The notes: generated by a model from the sequence alone, not told the origin. A DNA stretch of 64,000 nucleotides from Flavobacterium sp. (GCA_023251135.1 JAHEZJ010000003.1:1-64000); one strand, 5' to 3'; positions 47,688 through 57,005 are shown, numbered from the stretch's first letter. Translations and numbers: made by a program.

Positions 47688-48215
47688 ATGAAATCAAAAT
47701 TAATTGCCCTTTCCCTTTTCCTGTCTTTGTTTTTAAGCTCTTGTGATGCTGTCGATGATTTATTGACGTTCACTATTTCCAACGAAACTTCGATTCAGAT
47801 TAAAAGTACTTCTCCTATCAATTTGCCTTCAGAAATTATTACGCCGGATGTAACGACCAATTCATCTGCTGAATTTGAAAACAACAAAACGAAGGCCAGT
47901 TTAGTAAAAGATGTTAAGTTGAAATCGTTAAAACTAATGATTACAAATCCAAGTGATAAGACCTTTACGTTTTTAAAATCGGTTCATTTGTACATCTCCA
48001 CCACAGATTCTGACGAGATCGAACTTGCGTATCAGGATAACATTAATGCCTCAACCAACAGCATCGATTTAATTTGCACCGATGCAAGACTCGATCAATA
48101 CATCAAAGCCGATAAATATAAAATCAGAACAAAAGTTACTTTAAAAGAAACGCTTACCAAAGATGTAACCGTAAAAGCAGAAATGAAGTTTAGAGTGACT
48201 GCGGATCCATTTTAA
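47688..48215 (+). CDS. Unknown secreted lipoprotein
   Basis: The 175-residue protein has a lipoprotein signal ending LFLSSC (Cys 19) followed by an all-beta region (VKDVKLKSLKLMITNPSDKT, then HLYISTTDSDEIELAY). I do not recognise the family with certainty; it resembles small flavobacterial lipoproteins of unknown function. It is monocistronic, with a hairpin behind it shared with the convergent gene. Confidence 0.7.
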   Translation: MKSKLIALSLFLSLFLSSCDAVDDLLTFTISNETSIQIKSTSPINLPSEIITPDVTTNSSAEFENNKTKASLVKDVKLKSLKLMITNPSDKTFTFLKSVHLYISTTDSDEIELAYQDNINASTNSIDLICTDARLDQYIKADKYKIRTKVTLKETLTKDVTVKAEMKFRVTADPF

Positions 48216-48232
48216 TTGAAGGTTCTGAGATA

Positions 48233-48268
48233 CTAAGGTTCTAAGTTTTGAAAGACTTAGAACCTTAG
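48233..48268. terminator. Hairpin between convergent genes
   Basis: CTAAGGTTCTAAGT (48233-48246) pairs perfectly with ACTTAGAACCTTAG (48255-48268) over an 8-base loop. The sequence is of the CTTAGAACCTTAG repeat type. It probably serves as a two-way terminator, although T runs are short. Confidence 0.55.
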
Positions 48269-48298
48269 TTGCTTAGTCCCTTAGCAACTTAAAAAAAA

Positions 48299-49012
48299 CT
48301 ATTCTTTTGTCACAATAATCGAAGCCTTGAATCCTGCGGCGAGATTGTCCCAATAATCATTGGTTACCAATTGTCCTTTATCGTCGTAGACTTGAATTTC
48401 GGCGGTATTTCCTCCTAAGGTACCAATATTCAGTGCTTCAAAATCAAGTTTATTGAAACCATCGCTCAGCATGATTTTTACGTCTTTGAAACTGGAATCC
48501 AAAAACAGCTGATCTTTTATTACTTTATCATTAGAAGATACTTTGACCAAATCGCCATCAATGGCTCCAAAGTCACGGAATTTCACAATAAAATATTGCG
48601 ATTTGGTTCTAAAATCTCCCAGAGAAATATTTCTTTTTACCAATGTTCCGCGTCCTTCTTTTAAACCGGCATCTCTTAAGGCTTTGTCTAAATCCTTCTC
48701 CATTTTGGGTACATAACGATCACCAGGATTGGCAAAATCAGTTTCGGTAGACATGGTAAATTTGCTTTTTTCGGCCCCAATCTGAAATTGAGATTTTGGC
48801 GTAATACTCGTATTGTCAAAAACATTGGGCGTTTTAATACCCGGCATATCCAGATTCTCCCCCTGAGGATCTTTTATTTCCGGAATTGGCGTCTTTTTCG
48901 GTTTTGCTCCAAATTTTGGTGCTGCGATAGGCTTGAATTTAGTTCCAAATTCCTTTTGTGCTGATACGGTGACAGCAGTAAAAAATAATATAAAAAATAG
49001 GATGTGTTTCAT
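48299..49012 (-). CDS. Unknown conserved-looking secreted protein
   Basis: The 237-residue protein has a signal peptide (AVTVSAQ) and a Pro/Lys-rich segment (KPIAAPKFGAKPKKTPIPEI). Its second half is beta-rich (SQYFIVKFRDFGAIDGDLVK; NKVIK-like strands; GGNTAEIQVYDDKGQLVTND). No catalytic motif is visible. A structural or binding role in the periplasm is possible but not shown. Confidence 0.65.
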   Translation of the reverse strand: MKHILFFILFFTAVTVSAQKEFGTKFKPIAAPKFGAKPKKTPIPEIKDPQGENLDMPGIKTPNVFDNTSITPKSQFQIGAEKSKFTMSTETDFANPGDRYVPKMEKDLDKALRDAGLKEGRGTLVKRNISLGDFRTKSQYFIVKFRDFGAIDGDLVKVSSNDKVIKDQLFLDSSFKDVKIMLSDGFNKLDFEALNIGTLGGNTAEIQVYDDKGQLVTNDYWDNLAAGFKASIIVTKE

Positions 49013-49479
49013 TGAAAAGGTATTATCGAATCGGCTTTTATAATTGGAATAAAACAGGGTCTTGCATCACAAAAATAATATAATATCATTAGGCACTACA
49101 ACTTTAAGAGTTTTATAACACTATATTATGCATTTTTTTGGAATCAAAAAACCTGCCAAAAACCACAAACTGGAGCAAAATTAATTTCAAATTCCAAATT
49201 CTGAAATTCTGAAATTCTGAAATTCCAAATACCAAACTCCAAATTCCAAATCAATCGGGGCTTCTGAAACTGTGGAAATGTTATTTTTTTAAGATTCGAA
49301 AAGCATCGTTTTGATAATTAACAACTTATTCCTAACTTCAATCTTTTTAAAAACAGCACTACCGATCATCCTCTGCAAAAAAAAATCAAAACATAGAAAC
49401 AATTACACTCAACACGTAATACATACTCTTATCCCCTTAAAATACCTGATGAAATAGCTAATTATTAAATTTTCAAGCC
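49013..49479. other. Intergenic region with AATTCCAAATTCTG-type repeats
   Basis: Around 49185-49250 there is a series of TTCTGAAA and TTCCAAA heptamer/octamer repeats like those at 52.7 kb. No gene, RNA or clear promoter box is recognised. It must hold the promoters of both the unknown gene at 49012 and the dnaJ-like gene. Confidence 0.5.
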
Positions 49480-50400
49480 ATGGATTATATTGATTATTAT
49501 AAAGTATTAGAAATCACAAAGTCTGCAACTGAAGCGGAAATCAAAAAAGCTTACCGGAAACTGGCGCGAAAATACCATCCTGATCTGAATCCGAATGACA
49601 AGGAAGCGGAAAGGAAATTCAAAGAACTCAATGAGGCCAACGAGGTTTTAAGCAATCCGGAGAATCGTAAAAAATACGATAAGTACGGAAAAGACTGGAA
49701 ACATGCCGACGAGTTCGAAAAAGCTGGTTACGATCCCAATCAGCAACAACATTCCAGACAACAGCAAGGCAATCAAAGCTACACTGATTTTGGAGGAGGA
49801 GATTTTTCAGAAAGTGACTTCTCTGATTTTTTCCATTCTATGTATGGATCCTCAGGAAGAAGTTCCAGAAGCCAGGCAAAATACCGCGGACAGGATTTTA
49901 ACGCCGAATTACAGCTAGATCTGGCGGCCGCTTACACCACACACAAGCAGAATTTAAGCGTAAATGGAAAAAATATCCGAATCACTATCCCGGCCGGGGT
50001 TGAAAACGGACAGATTATCAAAATTCCAAATCATGGTGCTCCCGGGGCGAATGGCGGGCCAAATGGCGATTTGTACATTACTTTTTTAATCGATAACAAT
50101 TCTGATTTCAAACGCGAAGGCAATAATTTATATGCCGATGTTGAACTGGATTTGTACACTGCAATTTTAGGAGGAGAAGTTTTTGTGACCACTTTTGATG
50201 GAAAGGTAAAAATAAAAGTGCCTGCCGAAACCCAGCCCGGAACTAAGGTAAAACTAAAAGGCAAAGGCTTTCCCGTGTACAAAAAAGAGAATCAGTTTGG
50301 CGATTTATACATTACCTACACCATAAAAATCCCGACCAAACTATCGGCAAAAGAAAAAGAATTATTCGAAGAACTAGCTAAACTAAGAAATCATGAGTAG
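49480..50400 (+). CDS. CbpA-type DnaJ co-chaperone
   Basis: The 306-residue protein has a J domain (1-70) with the HPD motif at 33-35, a Gly/Gln/Ser-rich linker (about 75-125) and the two DnaJ C-terminal substrate domains (about 130-300) but no zinc finger. This is the CbpA layout. It stimulates Hsp70 (DnaK) to bind unfolded protein. It overlaps by 8 bp the small modulator gene behind it, which is the cbpA-cbpM order known from proteobacteria. Confidence 0.92.
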   Translation: MDYIDYYKVLEITKSATEAEIKKAYRKLARKYHPDLNPNDKEAERKFKELNEANEVLSNPENRKKYDKYGKDWKHADEFEKAGYDPNQQQHSRQQQGNQSYTDFGGGDFSESDFSDFFHSMYGSSGRSSRSQAKYRGQDFNAELQLDLAAAYTTHKQNLSVNGKNIRITIPAGVENGQIIKIPNHGAPGANGGPNGDLYITFLIDNNSDFKREGNNLYADVELDLYTAILGGEVFVTTFDGKVKIKVPAETQPGTKVKLKGKGFPVYKKENQFGDLYITYTIKIPTKLSAKEKELFEELAKLRNHE

Positions 50401-50698
50401 TAAAAACTTAATCCAGATAAAACAATTTTGTTTGTACCACGAAATTGAAAATACCTTCATCACGGAGTTGCATAACTATGGTTTGATCGAAATTATAGTG
50501 TTTGAAGAAGATGAATATTTCCAACCCGAACAATTACCGGCAGTCGAAAAAATGATCCGTCTTCATTACGACCTGAAAATTAATCTTGAAGGGCTTGATG
50601 TCATTGCAAACTTACTCAGCAAAATCGAAGCACTGCAGCAAAACCTTACGACAACCCAAAACAAACTCAGGCTGTACGAGCAGCATCAAATCGATTAA
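50393..50698 (+). CDS. CbpM-like chaperone modulator (MerR-like fold)
   Basis: The 101-residue protein matches the CbpM type in length and sequence pattern: [20 protein letters not shown] near the N-terminus and a C-terminal coiled coil ([20 protein letters not shown]). CbpM binds the J domain of CbpA and inhibits it. The 8-bp overlap with the dnaJ-like gene supports this pairing. Confidence 0.85.
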   Translation: MSSKNLIQIKQFCLYHEIENTFITELHNYGLIEIIVFEEDEYFQPEQLPAVEKMIRLHYDLKINLEGLDVIANLLSKIEALQQNLTTTQNKLRLYEQHQID

Positions 50699-50865
50699 AA
50701 AAACAGCTTCTAATTAGTGAAAATATCACAAAAAAGAAGGAATCCCGAAGTGATTTCAATTCAATCGTGCTCTTTTTCATCGGCATATTTCATAAATTGC
50801 AATGCTATTAACGAACCGGAATTTGCTTAAAAATAAAGAGTCAAATTCAAAAAAAAAACAAAAAA

Positions 50866-51249
50866 ATGAAAAGAGAAAACATCTTAACAGGATCGCCTTG
50901 GGAGGACAAAATGGGATATTGTCGTGCTGTAAGAATTGGCAACATCATTGAAGTCTCAGGGACTGTGGCTATTGTTGATGGTGAAAAAGTAAAAGCCGAT
51001 GATGCTTATGCCCAAACCTATAACATCCTGGAGCGTGTTGAAAAAGTTTTAGAAGATTTAAATGTTGCCATGAAAGATGTCATCAGAACCCGAATTTTCA
51101 CCACCGATATTTCGACTTTTGAAGAAGTAGCCAGAGCACACTCTTCCTTTTTTAAAGATATAAAACCTACAACCGGTTTTTATGAAATCAGCAAACTGAT
51201 TGCGCCGGAATATTTAGTTGAAATAGAATTTACGGCTGTTGTACAATAA
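50866..51249 (+). CDS. RidA/YjgF family protein
   Basis: The 127-residue protein fits the Rid family: GYCRAVRIGNIIEVSGTVAI near the start, AYAQTYNILERVEKVLEDL, and VIRTRIFTTDIS with the conserved arginine. Rid enzymes hydrolyse reactive enamine/imine intermediates. It is short-range monocistronic, with an inverted repeat behind it. Confidence 0.9.
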   Translation: MKRENILTGSPWEDKMGYCRAVRIGNIIEVSGTVAIVDGEKVKADDAYAQTYNILERVEKVLEDLNVAMKDVIRTRIFTTDISTFEEVARAHSSFFKDIKPTTGFYEISKLIAPEYLVEIEFTAVVQ

Positions 51250-51367
51250 TTTTTTAGTCCCGAATTCACGATTTTTTTAAACCATAGATTAAGGAATTAA
51301 AAAGATTATTTTTGCCTAAATTTAAAAAATCAAAATTCGTTTTATTCGTGAATTCGGGACTAAAAAA
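51250..51367. repeat. 118-bp inverted repeat with perfect 22-bp arms
   Basis: The left arm, which reads TTTTTTAGTCCCGAATTCAC at its start, spans 51250-51271 and is exactly complementary to 51346-51367. The 74-bp interior is AT-rich and not coding. It fills the gap between ridA and the ClC gene and may be a small insertion or a transcription terminator. Confidence 0.8.
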
Positions 51368-51379
51368 CTAAGTTTATTA

Positions 51380-52636
51380 ATGACTTTTCAAGACCTCAAA
51401 AAAACACTACTTACTATTTTCAAATGGATTCTCATTTGTGTCCTGATAGGTATACTGTCCGGATCTGCTTCGGCATTTTTCTTAGTTTCTTTAGAATGGG
51501 TTACCCAATTTAGAATTCAGCACGACTGGCTGATCTGGCTTTTGCCTTTCGGCGGATTGTTAGTCGGATTGAGTTACCATTACTGGGGAGAATCTGTCGT
51601 AAAAGGCAATAATTTATTGCTCGAAGAATACGAAAACCCCAAAAAGGTCATTCCGTTTAAAATGGCTCCTCTTGTACTTTTAGGAACCTTACTCACCCAT
51701 TTATTTGGAGGTTCGGCAGGACGTGAAGGAACTGCTGTACAAATGGGAGGCGCTATCGCCGATCAGTTTACAAAACTTTTTAAACTGGATAATGGCGAAC
51801 GCAGAATTCTAATCATCCTCGGAATCAGTGCCGGTTTTGCTTCTGTTTTTGGAACTCCGCTCGCAGGAGCAATTTTCGCGTTGGAAGTTTTATATTTCAG
51901 TAAAATCAATTTCAAGAGTATCCTTTTATCATTTTTAACCGCTTATGCCGCTTATTTTACAGTCGAATTCTGGCAGGTAAAACACACGCATTACAGCATT
52001 CCGCTTGTTCCTGAAATTAGTACAACCTCTTTATTTTATGCGATTGTGATTGGAATTTTATCCGGTTTCGCAGCTTTGCTTTTTTCAAGAAGCACTCATT
52101 TCTGGGGATCTCTTTTTTCAAAAAACATCAAATACCCACCACTCCGTCCTTTTATTGGAGGAATTGTTTTAGCCCTTGTCATTGCAGGTTTCGGACTAAC
52201 GAAATTCTCCGGTTTAGGTGTACCTGTCATTGTCGATTCTTTTTCAAATGCTAATCCGTGGTACGACTTCCTGCTTAAAATTCTCTTCACCGGATTTACT
52301 CTGGGAGCAGGTTTTAAAGGCGGAGAAGTGACTCCATTGTTCTTTGTCGGTGCTACTTTAGGAAGCGCTTTGTCTTTAGTAATTCCACTGCCAATTGCTT
52401 TCTTAGCTGGTCTGGGGTTTGTTGCTGTATTTTCGGGAGCTACTCACACTCCTATTGCCTGCACCATTATGGGTATGGAGCTTTTTGGCATCCAACCCGG
52501 AATTTTCATTGCGATCGCCTGCACCATAGCCTATTTTTCATCCGGTTCGGTTGGAATTTACAAATCACAAATTGTCAAAGGAGCCAAATACAAGTTGTAT
52601 CAAAAACTACAGCGAAAAGAACTGGAAAATCTGTAG
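51380..52636 (+). CDS. ClC-family anion antiporter, CLC-F (fluoride)-type signatures
   Basis: The 418-residue membrane protein has the ClC topology. The anion-site motif GSGIP of chloride ClCs is replaced by GNNLLLEE (N77), and the second motif is GGSAGREGTAVQ with E116 in place of the usual GREGP. The third is KGGEVTPLFFVGATLG. As I recall, these changes (Asn or Met at the first site, GREGT) mark the CLC-F subgroup, fluoride/proton antiporters that protect against fluoride. No fluoride riboswitch was seen in the short upstream gap, so the substrate is inferred from these residues only. Confidence 0.85.
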   Translation: MTFQDLKKTLLTIFKWILICVLIGILSGSASAFFLVSLEWVTQFRIQHDWLIWLLPFGGLLVGLSYHYWGESVVKGNNLLLEEYENPKKVIPFKMAPLVLLGTLLTHLFGGSAGREGTAVQMGGAIADQFTKLFKLDNGERRILIILGISAGFASVFGTPLAGAIFALEVLYFSKINFKSILLSFLTAYAAYFTVEFWQVKHTHYSIPLVPEISTTSLFYAIVIGILSGFAALLFSRSTHFWGSLFSKNIKYPPLRPFIGGIVLALVIAGFGLTKFSGLGVPVIVDSFSNANPWYDFLLKILFTGFTLGAGFKGGEVTPLFFVGATLGSALSLVIPLPIAFLAGLGFVAVFSGATHTPIACTIMGMELFGIQPGIFIAIACTIAYFSSGSVGIYKSQIVKGAKYKLYQKLQRKELENL

Positions 52637-52680
52637 TTAGGCTGTAGGCTATAAGCTGTAGGCTTTAGGCTTTCTCTCTT

Positions 52681-52815
52681 TGACTTTTGACTTTGGACTT
52701 TGGAACTTGAAACTTGAAACCTGGAACTTGGAACTTGGAACTTGAAACCTGAAACCTGGAACTTGAAACTTGAAACTTGGAATTTGGAATTTGGAATTTG
52801 GAACTTGGAATTTTA
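52681..52815. repeat. Heptamer repeat tract (TTGGAAC/TTGAAAC type)
   Basis: About 19 degenerate 7-bp units of TTGGAAC, TTGAAAC, CTGGAAC or TTGGAAT follow one another. They are the same kind of repeat as at 3423-3457 on the other strand. The frame that crosses it translates into repeats and is not a gene. Confidence 0.85.
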
Positions 52816-52898
52816 GAATTTCCACTTTCAATTCAGCCCAAATAACTTATAAAAAAATGATTTCAGCATTACATTAAAAAAATGTAAATTCGCACACT

Positions 52899-53903
52899 AT
52901 GAAAATACAAGATATTCAAGCGATACAATTATTACTCGCAACCCCAAAGAAAATCGCTATCATTCCGCATAGAGGTCCTGATGGTGATGCTATGGGTTCA
53001 ACCTTAGGTTTATACCATTTTTTATTAAAAAACAATCATCAGCCAACGGTGATTGCTCCTAATGATTTTCCCGATTTTTTAGCCTGGCTTCCGGGTTCTG
53101 AAACGGTAAAAATATTTGAAAAAGATACAGAAAACTGTACCCGAATATTAGAAGAAGCTGAGCTTATTTTTACACTCGATTTTAATGCTTTTCATCGTAC
53201 CGGTGAAATGGAACATACTTTAGCCAAGCTAAGCGCTCCGTTTGTCATGATCGATCATCACCAAAAACCGGATGATTACGCTCTGTATACCTACTCGGAC
53301 ACTTCCTTTGGATCAACCTGCGAGATGGTTTACAACTTCATTTCTTTCTTAGGTAAAAAAGACGATTTAGACAAAACCATCGCCACTTGTATTTACACAG
53401 GAATACTAACCGATTCCGGTTCTTTTCGTTTTCCGGGAACAACAGGAAATACGCACCGCATCATTGCAGAACTCATTGATTTAGGAGTTGAAAATACACA
53501 AATTCCGGTTTTATTGTTTGACAACAGTTCGTACAGCCGTTTGCAATTGTTAGGCCGTGCCCTGCAAAACATGAAAGTTCTCGAAGAGCACAAAACATCT
53601 TACACTTCGCTTACTCAGGACGAATTGGATGCTTTTAATTATGTAAAAGGCGACACTGAAGGTGTAGTTAATTACGGATTAAGTATAAAAGGTATTGTTT
53701 TTACTGCTATTTTTATCGAAAATAAAGAAGAGAAAATCATCAAGATCTCTTTCCGTTCGCAAGGCGGATTCGACGTGAATCAGTTTGCCAGAGATCATTT
53801 TAATGGTGGCGGACATAGTAATGCAGCCGGAGGAAAATCAGAGATTTCGATGGAAGAAACTTTGAAAAAATTCGAAGATTTAGTAAACAAACTAAAAATA
53901 TAA
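52899..53903 (+). CDS. DHH/DHHA1 phosphoesterase (NrnA-like)
   Basis: The 334-residue cytoplasmic enzyme has the DHH-family metal motifs PHRGPDGDAMGS (H24, D28, D30), LDFNAFHR and MIDHHQKPDD, and the DHHA1 signature GGGHSNAAGG near the C-terminus. NrnA-type enzymes degrade nanoRNAs and dephosphorylate pAp; related ones cut cyclic dinucleotides. A TAAATTCG -7-like box is found at 52885, 6 bp before the start. The gldI gene follows after 7 bp, so the two are probably cotranscribed. Confidence 0.9.
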   Translation: MKIQDIQAIQLLLATPKKIAIIPHRGPDGDAMGSTLGLYHFLLKNNHQPTVIAPNDFPDFLAWLPGSETVKIFEKDTENCTRILEEAELIFTLDFNAFHRTGEMEHTLAKLSAPFVMIDHHQKPDDYALYTYSDTSFGSTCEMVYNFISFLGKKDDLDKTIATCIYTGILTDSGSFRFPGTTGNTHRIIAELIDLGVENTQIPVLLFDNSSYSRLQLLGRALQNMKVLEEHKTSYTSLTQDELDAFNYVKGDTEGVVNYGLSIKGIVFTAIFIENKEEKIIKISFRSQGGFDVNQFARDHFNGGGHSNAAGGKSEISMEETLKKFEDLVNKLKI

Positions 53904-53910
53904 CACACAT

Positions 53911-54552
53911 ATGAACTACTTAAAACGAAGCAGTTGCGCCCTACTTTTTGCTGTTTTATTGGTTAGCTGTAAACAACATGAAGACGCGAGAAGACCTATT
54001 TCTCAGGCTTCAGGTACTTTTATGAAAAAATCGGCCGACCGAAATAAAAAATTAGTAGCCAATGAAGAGGATGTTATCAAAAAAATAATCAAAAGCAATC
54101 CGAAAACAAAATACTATGCAACCAGAAAAGGATACTGGCTGTTTTATGACGAGCGAAACGAGACCGATCTAAAAACTCCTAAAAAAGGTGACATCGCTTA
54201 TTTTAATCTGGAAGTAAAAGACATAAACGGTAAAATAATCTACTCAGAAGCCGATCTTGGTCCGCAGACGTATTATGTAGACAAGCAGGACATTATGATG
54301 GGATTGCGCGATGGTATCAAAATGATGCATAAAAATGAAACCGTGACCTTCTTATTCCCTTCCCATATTGCCTACGGGTATCACGGAGACAACAAAAAAA
54401 TAGGACCAAATCAATCCTTAATGTGTACCGTTACACTTCGCAACTTTGTACCGGATCCGACAGCTGCACCAGCAACAACGGCCACACAAACGCCTAAAAC
54501 AACGGCTCCTAAACCCGTAACTCAGACTAAAAAAGATACATTAAACCCATAA
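53911..54552 (+). CDS. gldI: GldI-like gliding motility FKBP-type isomerase lipoprotein
   Basis: The 213-residue lipoprotein (signal ending LLVSC, Cys 20) has an FKBP domain (about 90-180, with GDIAYFNLEVKDINGKIIYS and IGPNQSLMCTVTLRNF). This matches GldI, a periplasmic FKBP-type protein required for flavobacterial gliding. The C-terminal 30 residues are Thr/Pro/Ala-rich (ATTATQTPKTTAPKP) and look like an added linker. It starts 7 bp after the DHH gene and 17 bp before the isomerase gene behind it. The gld name is by family resemblance. Confidence 0.75.
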   Translation: MNYLKRSSCALLFAVLLVSCKQHEDARRPISQASGTFMKKSADRNKKLVANEEDVIKKIIKSNPKTKYYATRKGYWLFYDERNETDLKTPKKGDIAYFNLEVKDINGKIIYSEADLGPQTYYVDKQDIMMGLRDGIKMMHKNETVTFLFPSHIAYGYHGDNKKIGPNQSLMCTVTLRNFVPDPTAAPATTATQTPKTTAPKPVTQTKKDTLNP

Positions 54553-54568
54553 AAACAACCGCTAAAAA

Positions 54569-55645
54569 ATGAAAAAAAGTATTCTACTAGTATTACTTGC
54601 CGTTAGTTCATTATACTCTTGTAAAGACGAACACAGCAACTTACCTGATGGTTTATATGCCGATATTGAAACCAATAAAGGACACATTATTGTTGAATTA
54701 GATTATAAAAAAGCACCTGTTACAGTTGCTAATTTTGTAACCTTAGCCGAAGGTAAAAGCGAGTTTGTAACCAAAGATTACCTAAAAGGCAAACCTTTTT
54801 ATGACGGATTAAAATTTCACAGGGTTATTGACAATTTTATGATTCAAACCGGAGATCCTGAAGGAACAGGTTCCGGAGATGCAGGATATAGATTTAAAGA
54901 TGAAATCACCGATTTGAAATTTGACAAAGCAGGTGTTTTGGCAATGGCAAACAATGGTCCGGCTACCAACAGCAGTCAGTTTTTTATCACTCACCTTGAA
55001 ACTCCATGGTTAGACGGAAAACATACTATTTTTGGTCATGTGGTTGAAAAAGGACAAGAAGTTGTCAATCAGATCAAACAGGACGATAAAATTGTTTCGG
55101 TAAAAATCATCAGAAACGGTGAGGCTGCCAAAAAATTTGATGCTGTAAAAGTATTTCACGATTATTTCTCTGAAATCGCTAAAGAAAAAAGCAAATACAA
55201 CGGAGTACAAAAAGAAAAAGTAGCGTATTTAGCTTCTGTAAAACCTAAAGCAACCAAAACCAATTCAGGTTTAGAATATGTAATTACTCAAAAAGGAACA
55301 GGTAAAAAACCGGCTCCGGGAGCTCAATTATACATTAATTATTCTGGTTTCCTGGAAGACGGAACTTTATTTGATTCAAGTGTAGAAGAAGTGAATAAAG
55401 CTTTTGGAAAATTTGACGCTGCGAGAGCTGAAGCAAACGGATACCAGCCAATTCCTTTTCAGGCAGGTCGTAAAGACGGAATGATCCCGGGTTTTATCGA
55501 AGGAATTGAACAACTTTCATTTGGAGACAAAGCAGTTCTTTTTATTCCGGCACACCTGGCATATGGAGCAACTGGTGCAGGAGGAGTAATCCCGCCAAAT
55601 GCAAATATTATTTTCGAAATTCAATTATTAGAAAAACCACAATAG
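54569..55645 (+). CDS. Cyclophilin-FKBP fusion peptidyl-prolyl isomerase, lipoprotein
   Basis: The 358-residue lipoprotein (signal ending SLYSC, Cys 18) joins a cyclophilin domain (about 25-190, FHRVIDNFMIQTGDPEGTGS and ANNGPATNSSQFFITHLETP) to an FKBP domain (about 245-358, LYINYSGFLEDGTLFDSS and GDKAVLFIPAHLAYGATGAG). Both catalyse prolyl cis-trans isomerisation and should act in periplasmic protein folding. It follows gldI by 16 bp and is followed after 42 bp by a second protein of the same build. Confidence 0.92.
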   Translation: MKKSILLVLLAVSSLYSCKDEHSNLPDGLYADIETNKGHIIVELDYKKAPVTVANFVTLAEGKSEFVTKDYLKGKPFYDGLKFHRVIDNFMIQTGDPEGTGSGDAGYRFKDEITDLKFDKAGVLAMANNGPATNSSQFFITHLETPWLDGKHTIFGHVVEKGQEVVNQIKQDDKIVSVKIIRNGEAAKKFDAVKVFHDYFSEIAKEKSKYNGVQKEKVAYLASVKPKATKTNSGLEYVITQKGTGKKPAPGAQLYINYSGFLEDGTLFDSSVEEVNKAFGKFDAARAEANGYQPIPFQAGRKDGMIPGFIEGIEQLSFGDKAVLFIPAHLAYGATGAGGVIPPNANIIFEIQLLEKPQ

Positions 55646-55687
55646 TTTATTTAAAAGAAACCAACTTAGACTTAAATTCGGAACATC

Positions 55688-56830
55688 ATGAAGTTTAAAT
55701 TTCTATTTTTATTTTGTCTGGCTGTAGTAAACATTCAGGCTCAGACTACAAAAAAACCAGCTGCGAAACCAAAGCCAAAAACGACAGCTACAGCAGCCAA
55801 AGCAGCTCCTAAAGCTAATCCGGGCGAAGGTATTTTTGCTACCATAGCAACTACAAAAGGAGACATTTTGCTTTCTTTAGAATATGTAAAAGCACCGGTA
55901 ACCGTAGCAAACTTTATTTCGTTGGCAGAAGGAACTAATCCTAACGTTAAAGTTGAAAAACTTAAAGGAAAACCTTTTTACGACGGATTGAAATTTCACA
56001 GAGTAATCAATGATTTCATGATTCAGGGTGGAGATCCTGACGGAAATGGTTCAGGAGGTCCTGGATATGCTTTTAAAGACGAATTTGTACCGGAATTAAA
56101 ATTTGAAAAAGGCGGAGTTTTAGCAATGGCGAATTCAGGTCCTGCTACAAACGGAAGTCAGTTTTTCATCACCCATAAAGATACACCGTGGCTAAACGGT
56201 AAACATACTATTTTTGGTCATGTAGTTTCAGGAATGGACAATGTTAATAAGATTGTTCAGGACGATATTATGACTAAAATTACGATTACACGCAAAGGTG
56301 CTGCAGCCAAAAAATTTGATGCTGTAAAAGTACTTGCTGAGGATGCTAAAGGCCAGGAAGCTAAAAAAGCAGAATCTCAAAAAGTAATCACTGAAAAAGC
56401 AGCTTATTTTGCTGCTACAAAAACCAAAGCTACTACAACAGCTTCAGGTTTAAAATATGTTGTTACTAAAAAAGGAACCGGAGTTAAAGGTGCTGAAGGC
56501 TCTAACATTTACTTCCACTACGCCGGATATTTTGAAGACGGAAATCTTTTCGACAGCAGTATTGCGGGTGTAGCTAAAGCTTATGGTAAATATGATGCCA
56601 ACCGTGACGCTCAAAAAGGATACAAAGCATTCCCTTTTGTTGTAGGTAAAAAAGACGGAATGATTCCTGGTTTTATTGAAGCTTTAGACATGATGACAGA
56701 CGGAGAAAAAGCAATATTTTTTCTTCCTTCTAATTTAGCTTACGGAGAAAAAGGTGCCGGAGGAGTAATTCCGCCAAACGCAACTTTGATCTTTGAAATC
56801 GAAACTTATAAAGAACAGCCTGTAAAGTAA
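55688..56830 (+). CDS. Second cyclophilin-FKBP fusion isomerase, secreted
   Basis: The 380-residue protein has a signal peptide (VNIQAQ) and a Lys/Pro/Ala-rich linker (about 20-47) before the cyclophilin domain (about 50-205) and FKBP domain (about 255-375). It is clearly a paralogue of the protein encoded just upstream but lacks the lipobox cysteine, so it should be soluble in the periplasm where its neighbour is membrane-anchored. A terminator follows at 56857. Confidence 0.92.
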   Translation: MKFKFLFLFCLAVVNIQAQTTKKPAAKPKPKTTATAAKAAPKANPGEGIFATIATTKGDILLSLEYVKAPVTVANFISLAEGTNPNVKVEKLKGKPFYDGLKFHRVINDFMIQGGDPDGNGSGGPGYAFKDEFVPELKFEKGGVLAMANSGPATNGSQFFITHKDTPWLNGKHTIFGHVVSGMDNVNKIVQDDIMTKITITRKGAAAKKFDAVKVLAEDAKGQEAKKAESQKVITEKAAYFAATKTKATTTASGLKYVVTKKGTGVKGAEGSNIYFHYAGYFEDGNLFDSSIAGVAKAYGKYDANRDAQKGYKAFPFVVGKKDGMIPGFIEALDMMTDGEKAIFFLPSNLAYGEKGAGGVIPPNATLIFEIETYKEQPVK

Positions 56831-56856
56831 CAAAGCACTTTATCAGACGTAAAATC

Positions 56857-56888
56857 AACCACCAGGATGTATTTTTGGTGGTTTTTTT
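56857..56888 (+). terminator. Terminator of the gldI-isomerase operon
   Basis: AACCACCA (56857-56864) pairs with TGGTGGTT (56876-56883), followed by seven T. Confidence 0.85.
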
Positions 56889-56997
56889 ATTTTACAAAAG
56901 ATGTTAAATCTTCAATTTTAAACCTCAGGAAAAGAGCCAAATAAACGCAATCTCAACGTTTATAAATATTTTATATTAATTCCTAAACAAAATAGCT

Positions 56998-57005
56998 TAC
57001 CTTTG
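56998..57005 (+). promoter_or_regulatory. -7 element of the DMT transporter gene
   Basis: TACCTTTG matches TAnnTTTG exactly and ends 33 bp before the start at 57039. A -33 TTG is not clear. Confidence 0.4.

Noticed and set aside
52649..52831. 60-codon minus-strand frame with repeated residues
   Set aside because: It is a translation of the heptamer repeat; since 7 is not a multiple of 3 the 21-base period gives a repetitive peptide without signs of selection.
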